DNA of 64,000 bases. It comes from Acheta domesticus (lineage: Eukaryota; Arthropoda; Insecta; Orthoptera; Gryllidae). Positions 58,007 through 64,000 of this stretch are shown here, one piece after another. The stretch covers positions 194,732,685-194,796,684 of the forward strand of contig JAHLJT010000631.1 of NCBI GenBank assembly GCA_031308135.1. The letters are read 5' to 3'. Positions within the stretch are counted from its first letter, which is position 1. Each line of letters opens with the position of its first letter. The position numbers and the translations under genes were made by a program. Below the pieces are notes generated by a model. That model worked only from the letters and a program-made list of their open reading frames with translations, was not told the origin of the DNA and made no database searches.

Positions 58007-58190
58007 CACTTGGGTCTTTTGTTCTCGTCGCACCAAGGTCACTCACGAAAAATGGAGAGAGAAGGCTTTCTCCAATAGGGAGCTGCTATTCACTACTGTG
58101 TTGTGACGAGGAAGCTCCCTATTGGAGAAAGCCTTCCCTCTCCATTTTTCTTTCGTGACCTTCGTGCGCCAAGAATGAAAAACCCAAGTA
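58007..58190. mobile_element. foldback MITE with 78-bp arms
   Basis: The arms 58007-58084 and 58113-58190 are highly similar reverse complements (CACTTGGGT... on the left, ...AACCCAAGTA on the right). They are separated by 28 bp and flanked by TA on each side (58005-58006, 58191-58192). TA duplication and near-total arm coverage fit a Tc1/mariner-type foldback MITE. Confidence 0.85.
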
Positions 58191-59930
58191 TAACTGCAGT
58201 TAACATTAATTTGTGAATAAAAGAAATATATTATAGGTATTTATCAAAAAAATATTTGTCTACCCATCAGAATACAAAAAAACGAACCCAACAGAATATG
58301 AATAAAATCAGATTTATAATTGAAAAGCTATTCGAAAGCGTTAATACTCTAACAGTAAAGGTACAAACGTGAACTAAATATAAAATGCATTCTCAGAACC
58401 AGTACTGCTTTTTACTAAAGACGTATTTAGTTGGGAAAGAATGTAGTGTTTTCAGCTTTCAAAATAATAGGACACAAATTCAACGTAGGGGACATTCACA
58501 TTTCAACGTGCTTGATCGGAATAGCGATTAAGAATAAATTATCTTATTTATTCTCAAATTAGCTACGAACTTGAATGTCTACATGTGTATTACCAAGGAC
58601 AGGTGTAACTTTATGACCACTAAATAATATTTGTCGTTTGATGAAGTGACATTTTGCTTAATTTACTTTGTCTTTCATCAGATTCTATACTACATGGTGA
58701 AGGGCCAGTTCAAATATTCTCCAAATATTGAGATCCTTGCAGAGATTGTCTACTTACAATCAAATCGCTTTTGTTGTTGAAGAATTAGTTATAAACTGCT
58801 GTATAAAATCGTTCAGTTTATTTATTTCGAAATTATTGTAAATTTGTACGTCATCAAATTTTGTCGAAAGAACTAATCTAAATTAGTACATTTCCACAAA
58901 TGCTTATTTCCTATGATATCACAGACAGTTTTCAAAGTTATACCTATTTTATCAAAAGGGACATTAATATTCCCTTGTACGTGTTCGAGTTACGGTTGAA
59001 AAACGCTACTATTCACTTTTTCATGCATATTAGACTTCTTTTCGGTGAGAATCAAATCAAATATAGTGCTGAGGGAATAATAATTGCAGCAGAAATATTT
59101 CAGAAAAAAACTTCGTAAACGCTATTATGTAAGATTAGTTTTTTTTTAAATGTAGATATCACCCAAGAACATCATACACAACAACATATTTTAATTTGAT
59201 TCATTAACATGAATAAAGTGTTTTAAACATAAATATCACACGAGGCGGGCTAAAGTGTTGTAAATGAGAAACAATAAAAATAATCTTTTCGTGTCACTTT
59301 TTTGAAGATATTTAATTTTGTACTGTATTATAAATACTTGATTGAAATATTGCTTGTTAATCGATGTTAATAAATCCTTTAATTTAATTCATGAGGTCGA
59401 AACGAAAAATTACGTATACATTTCGTGAAAATCGTAAATATAATTACAACTCGAATAATAATACATGTAAAATGAATCTACACAAATAATTAGTTCATGA
59501 ATATATAAAAATCGATACATAACTGTTTTTCCCCCTGCGCTTCAAATAAGTTAAATAACCAAATAAAGGAAAGAAGGAGTAAAAATATCTAAAAAATAAC
59601 TTTTAAAGTTTTTCAATTACGAAATAAGGATGTAGTAATGGTTAAAATTACGCATGAAAAAACTGCGAACTGTAATGAAGAGCATATTAAAAGACCTTAA
59701 TAATTAGTAATAGGTTAAACCTGTAAACAAATTACTAATACAATTGAATTGAATTGAAAAGACCTCAATGATAATCAAATAAACATATTTTTAAATTGAA
59801 GTTCACTATGATATCAATATTTTGCTTTATAATTTGATTTACTAGAAATTTCAACAAAACTACCAGCGTACCCTTAATTATTAATCAACTTCTAGAGATT
59901 ACGTTGCATATTAGATAACACTGACGTGCA
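58191..59930. other. AT-rich stretch without a recognised gene
   Basis: AT-rich throughout. A TTGAATTGAATTGAA tract near 59745 may be a retroposon tail. No gene is supported. Confidence 0.5.
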
Positions 59931-59939
59931 AGGCAGTGT

Positions 59940-60310
59940 CGAAACCGTTAGTCCAGGAGGAGGGAAGAGCTCCCAGTGCAATAGGGATTTGCGCAGCTCT
60001 TCCCGGCTCCTGCTGGCGCAGCTTAGCGCCTGGTGGGGCAGCGCCTGCCGGGAGCCCCGCTGGAGTTAGAATCCGCGTTAGCGGCCGCTGCTCGGTCACG
60101 CCCCACTGCGCCCCCTTGATCTTCTCACAACCCTCGCCGCTCTCGCAGCCCCGATCTCCTCACTATCCTCGCATCCTCCATCTTCTCGCTACCCCCGCTG
60201 ACCTCGCACCCCCCGACATGCTCACAACCCTCGCAGCCCCGATCTCCTCACTATTCTCGCACCCTCGATCGTCTCGCTACCCCCCGTCTTCGAAAACTTC
60301 ACCGTCATAG
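59940..60310. repeat. C-rich segment with direct repeat of about 65 bp
   Basis: A GC-rich start (59950-60120) is followed by a direct repeat of CTCGCAGCCCCGATCTCCTC...CTCGCTACCCCC, near 60140-60198 and 60225-60286. A 124-codon plus-strand frame (59936-60310) follows the repeat and is not recognised. Confidence 0.55.
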
Positions 60311-61525
60311 CTACCCCGCCTTCCTCGAAATCTCTGCTGTCCTCACAATCCCTTCCATCCTCGCAATCTCGGACACCACGGTTGTCTCACTTCGTTAGTT
60401 ACCTCTGCTACTCTCGTTAGTCTCGCTCACCACCGTTCTAGCTTATGTTGTGAATGTCTCTTCCATTGTCTGAATGTCTCCTTGCCCTCTTTTGACCTTG
60501 CTCCTTGATCCTTTCTCTTTTGACAAACCCGCTCGCTAAACACTCTCTTTCCTTTGGTTACGTAACTCTTGTATACTATTGGTTCGTATACTATTGGTAA
60601 TAGTCCTGGAGAAGGCCGCAGAAACAATCTAAAAATTAGTACGACTGCTCTTGACGGGAGTACCCGTTGGCCACAAACTTAAGTAGGTTTTAGTAAATTC
60701 GACTAATAGTTTTATGTGGTCTCTTCTCGTCACCAGCTGTCTTCTCTTTTCTGTACGCCACGGTACAACTTTCTTTATCTACGGTAGGGAGAAACATGTG
60801 ACGGTGGTGGGGGTCTCAGAGTACAAAATTCAGAGATGGTAAGCAAACTGCCTAAATAATTGTTCTCCACTTTAACGTATGATGACATGTATGGTGGTGA
60901 TACAGAGTCACAGAAGTTTAAAGCAACATCCAAGTACTACGTTTGAAATTCATTTGGAGGAAACCTGAAGTCTCCTCCCAGACTACCCCGAGAAGTAGGT
61001 ATAACACAACCACCTTGGTACAGACTTTATTAATTACGTATCGTTAGATCTACGAAGGTGACCAAATATTTCAGATGATTGTTTTCAAAGTCAACTGAAG
61101 CTTAACGGTATTTTTATTGAACCTTATATTATAAAAGTGATTTACAAGACAGTCTTAATAGAAAATATTAATTAAAACCAGTTATCGGTTTGAAAATCAT
61201 TATTGAGAAAGTAATATTATTTTCTCTACGACTGCTCCAGAATGTATACATTTCTGCACGTTATCGGATGCAGTAATGATGCCGATTCCACAAGCCGTGC
61301 GAGAATATTATTCTCACACGGCTGTCGACCAATCACATTCGTCTTAGTTCATTACACCACCACAGAGGTTTCTCGTAGTCGCCTACAGAGGCGCTGCGTG
61401 CTCTGCCGCGGCTGGTCGCAACTGTCTTTAGACAGGTGAGCCACGAAACAGTATGCGAGTTGGTGTTGAGGTTAAGGCGCCCATTGGATATTTTTAAAAT
61501 ATCAATTTTAAAGTCGTAGAGAAAG
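60311..61525. other. mixed stretch without a recognised gene
   Basis: No gene, RNA or mobile element is supported here. Confidence 0.45.
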
Positions 61526-61662
61526 TATAGTCTTCTACTCGCGTAGAATGGCTATTATTCACTCGTTGAAATTCCGACACTCGCCGCTCCTACGTCGCTC
61601 GTGTCGTAAACATCAACTCGTGAATAATAGCTATCATTCTACGCTCGTTGAAGAATATACTA
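61526..61662. repeat. imperfect foldback, arms of about 58 bp
   Basis: Left arm (TATAGTCTTCTACTCG...GACACTCG, 61526-61583) and right arm (CTCGTGTCG...GAAGAATATACTA, about 61598-61662) pair imperfectly, sharing GCGTAGAATG, GCTATTATTCAC and the GACAC block. It is probably a short MITE; no clear target duplication is seen. Confidence 0.6.
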
Positions 61663-61811
61663 TTAGGTAACAAAAAAAGAACTCCAGGAAATAGAAGAGC
61701 GCATTCAGCTCTGTTATGCAATGGAGTGTCGCTTACCGGAAAATCTTATCAAAGTTGGTTAGGGAGAAATATTTTACTAAGGCATTAGAAGTTTAGAAAC
61801 GCGATATTAAA

Positions 61812-62035
61812 GTTACAGGGTCAGCCCCTTGGCCGAGATCGCTAAAGTCGTAGTGCCGTAGTGATCTCGGATCGAGGGGTCGTGGGTTCGAGTCCCGCCT
61901 CGGGCATGGTTGTATATGTTCATCCTTTTACCCCTTATCATCACCGTATCGTTTCAAACTCACCATAACGTTAAATCCAATAGTGGTCTAATGACTTAGT
62001 AGTTGAAGCGACCTTAACAAAAAAGTTACAAGGAT
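61812..62035 (+). mobile_element. SINE-2 copy
   Basis: This is a tRNA-derived SINE. An A-box-like TTGGCCGAGATCGCTAAAG lies near the start, and a perfect B box GGTTCGAGTCC at 61885-61895. The CGCCTCGGGCA segment would be the acceptor stem, then GGTTGTATATG and the body, ending CCAATAGTGGTCTAATGACTT and GAAGCGACCTTAAC. The GGCCGAG A box and long variable-arm region suggest a Ser/Leu-type tRNA ancestor. It is not a functional tRNA: the 5' acceptor arm does not pair well. Confidence 0.85.
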
Positions 62036-63600
62036 CCAGAAATGATAACAATGACTGCTGCTTTTTCAGGAAATAATTTTACTCCACATATAAGTGCCAA
62101 CAATTTATTGAATTTACTGAAAGTTAAAATTTTTTTAAATGTTCACTTAGCCTAAAATATGCCTACTAAATTAAATACAACACTATTCCACTTCGTATTA
62201 CGTATATCAATAAGAAAACTTAGTTTTCTGAATCATTAGCTCAATTCATTCCAAAACTGATAAAATCGTTTTAACAAAAAGCTGTATGTATTAGGGCATT
62301 TCTATTATGTTTGTATTATACGCTTCAAAATTAGATAACATAGTTAACGTCATTGATGTCACAAAAATATAGTTGCTTTTTTTGACACCTAAGTGTTATT
62401 CGTCGAAGGCAACAGCAAGCTACCACAGTGTGTTGGCTGTGAAACAACAGTGCTCTTGTCGGCAACTGCATCCACGCTACCCGTTGGCCTCCACGCCCTT
62501 CCAAACCATGCTCGCGCCGCGCAACGCCGGCGCTGATTTGGCATCCCATTAAAGGAGGACTTCCGGCCAGCACCGCCAGCGGCCTACGGGGAAACAATTA
62601 AAGTTGCCGTGTAAATACTACAATTACCAAAACTAACTTTGTTTTTCAACGGTAAATGTTCTCGTTGCACAACAGCGTCCTTTCCGCCTCTCGCTGCCTC
62701 AACGTCTCGCTCCCTCGAGCCACGTCCCTCAGCGACACCTGCGTTCCTAGCAATTTACGCTAATAGGTCCGGGAACAGCAAAAAGAATGCGTATGATACC
62801 ATCAAAGCTCAAACTTTTATTGAGAAGTTAGCCAGTGTTATGAAGAATAGTAAAACGTAAGTTTGGTGGCATGATAATGTCGGCGTCGCGCTGCACAATT
62901 TTTTGAATGTTACAAAAAAATCTGTGACCTTGAGGAACGCTAATTCTTGTTGTATATTGTTTGTTAGATGGCCAAAGTGTGAAGGAGATGTATGCAATAC
63001 TGATGTGGCCTCTCAAACTCTCGACCATATTGAATTCAAAGTGTCATTTTTATGCCCTTTTGGATTAAGAGTTCAAAGCTACATTTTTGGTCTGATGGTA
63101 ACAAATTATCTTTCTTTGCCGATTATGATCATGCCACACTGATTCAATAATGTTGTATTGTGGATGAATGTAATCCCCTAAACATTTCCTTCCCAAGCTG
63201 TTTCGGCGTTGGCCGCGAGAAAGAATTCTCCCGGAACTTACTGAGTCAGTCTTACGTCATGTGACATTCCCCATTCTTCCTATAGGACAGCGGCTCAGCT
63301 CCATTAGTTTTCGGGGTTTACGGAAGGTCACCCATCGGGTAAATCGAACTGCTTATCTTCCGGGTGTTCACTGAGTTTGGTTAAGAAGTTCGGCTACCGG
63401 AGCAGGCTTCTTACTTTATTTTATTTACTTTGCTACTCCCATTATATAATTCTCTTAAACGGCCGAAGCTTGTTGCATAATAATAGTCTTAACGATAAGG
63501 CTTTGCTACAAAACAGGTGAGAATTTACAGAGAAGTTAATAGAATTAACCAGTCATTGGCCATAGCTCTTTTGTTTTGAGAGATTATACTTATATTGATA
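62036..63600. other. mixed stretch without a recognised gene
   Basis: Short GC-elevated patches (62460-62600, 63190-63390) carry frames (62331-62597 minus, 62639-62860 plus, 62903-63142 plus) without recognised domains. Confidence 0.4.
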
Positions 63601-63621
63601 GTGATATATGCTTTTAGTTAT

Positions 63622-63628
<7 letters not shown>

Positions 63629-63660
<32 letters not shown>
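63629..63660. repeat. (TA)n microsatellite
   Basis: An uninterrupted AT dinucleotide run of about 32 bp lies in TA-rich surroundings. Confidence 0.95.
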
Positions 63661-63665
<5 letters not shown>

Positions 63666-63773
63666 TATTATATATATCACTAAACCGAGACTACTTGTGA
63701 GGTGATGGCGGTAAATCACACATGCCCTCCTTTTTTCCAAAACGCAGAAAAAAATCGGACTACTAAAACCCTC

Positions 63774-64000
63774 TAGCCTCGTGGCTAGCTTTTAGTCAGC
63801 ATGCTCGCTTTCCACTACGCGGCCCTGTTTCGATTTACGGTCGAGACAGGACTTAAGTGTGCGTTTTCCTAGCAATGTCCCAGTGTAATATGCAACATAT
63901 TATGTTGTTATGAGAATGAGAAAATTCACTTCTCAAGTTGAGAAGACCGGAATACGGCGTAGAGATGTCTACGTGCTAACCACACGTGCCCCCTTAACCC
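63774..64000 (+). mobile_element. probable tRNA-derived repeat, cut by window end
   Basis: CCTCGTGGCTAGCTTTTAG, CAGCATGCTCGCTTTCCAC and a GTTTCGATTTACGGTCGAG segment follow tRNA order (A-box side, anticodon arm, mutated B box). The anticodon stem is disrupted, so it is a pseudogene or SINE head. Near the window end, CTACGTGCTAACCACACGTG reads on the minus strand as another A-box-like GTGGTTAGCACGTAG. The element is not fully visible. Confidence 0.4.

Noticed and set aside
61812..61905. functional tRNA gene at the SINE-2 head
   Set aside because: The A and B boxes are present but the 5' acceptor arm does not pair properly with the CTCGGGCA side, and the SINE body follows directly. The same head occurs in a second copy at 56.8 kb.

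Overview
The window reads as arthropod, most likely insect, nuclear DNA from a large, repeat-rich genome. The reasons are an intron-bounded neuroligin-family exon, tRNA-derived SINEs, hAT, piggyBac and pogo-type DNA transposon remnants, a decayed LINE, long AT-rich tracts with scattered CpG- or C/G-rich islands, and no bacterial gene packing. The order is not determined; a hemimetabolous insect is a guess based only on repeat load.

Only one segment is a confidently recognisable host exon: 17415-17567 on the minus strand, a neuroligin-type cholinesterase-like exon with a good acceptor and donor. Introns of such genes are long in insects, so much of the surrounding DNA may be intronic, but no second exon was found. 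A 182-codon open frame at 529-1077 (+), followed by two AATAAA signals, looks like coding sequence but matches no family I know. All other long open frames lie in GC-rich, low-complexity or transposon sequence and are not called as genes.

Layout: 0-3.6 kb, orphan ORF and AT-rich DNA; 3.7-5.4 kb, CpG/G-rich islands with quadruplex-type runs; 5.8-7.0 kb, copy A of a roughly 1.2 kb non-autonomous element; 8.4-8.7 kb, a MITE; 9.7-10.9 kb, a G-rich degenerate block; 11-12.2 kb, two related hAT-type MITEs; 14.1-15.1 kb, SINE-1 pieces; 16.0-16.7 kb, twin GTCACGTGAC palindromes and a CpG island; 17.4 kb, the neuroligin exon; 18.9-20.1 kb, a C-rich block; 20.7 kb, SINE-1; 25.1-26.1 kb, a piggyBac fossil; 28.5-29.1 kb, SINE-1; 31.0-31.4 kb, a tandem array; 31.7-35.2 kb, copies B, C and inverted D of the 1.2 kb element, three of the four junctions being clear (TA)n tracts; 41.6-41.9 kb, a ten-base-periodic array; 43.2-43.6 kb, a near-perfect palindrome; 46.5 kb, SINE-1; 48.8-49.6 kb, a pogo-like element; 49.7-50.5 kb, a LINE 3' end; 52.2-53.4 kb, a C-rich tandem array of about 190 bp units; 55.6-56.1 kb, SINE-1 (minus); 56.7 and 61.8 kb, SINE-2; 58.0 and 61.5 kb, foldback MITEs; 63.8 kb to the end, a probable further tRNA-derived repeat.

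The most notable non-gene signal is the 1.2 kb family. It has short inverted ends (TTGAAACGA...TCGTTTCAA), a terminal 3' stem-loop kept in every copy, and a habit of sitting in (TA)n tracts next to other copies. This recalls Helentron-associated (HINE/DINE-like) elements, but that assignment is inference.
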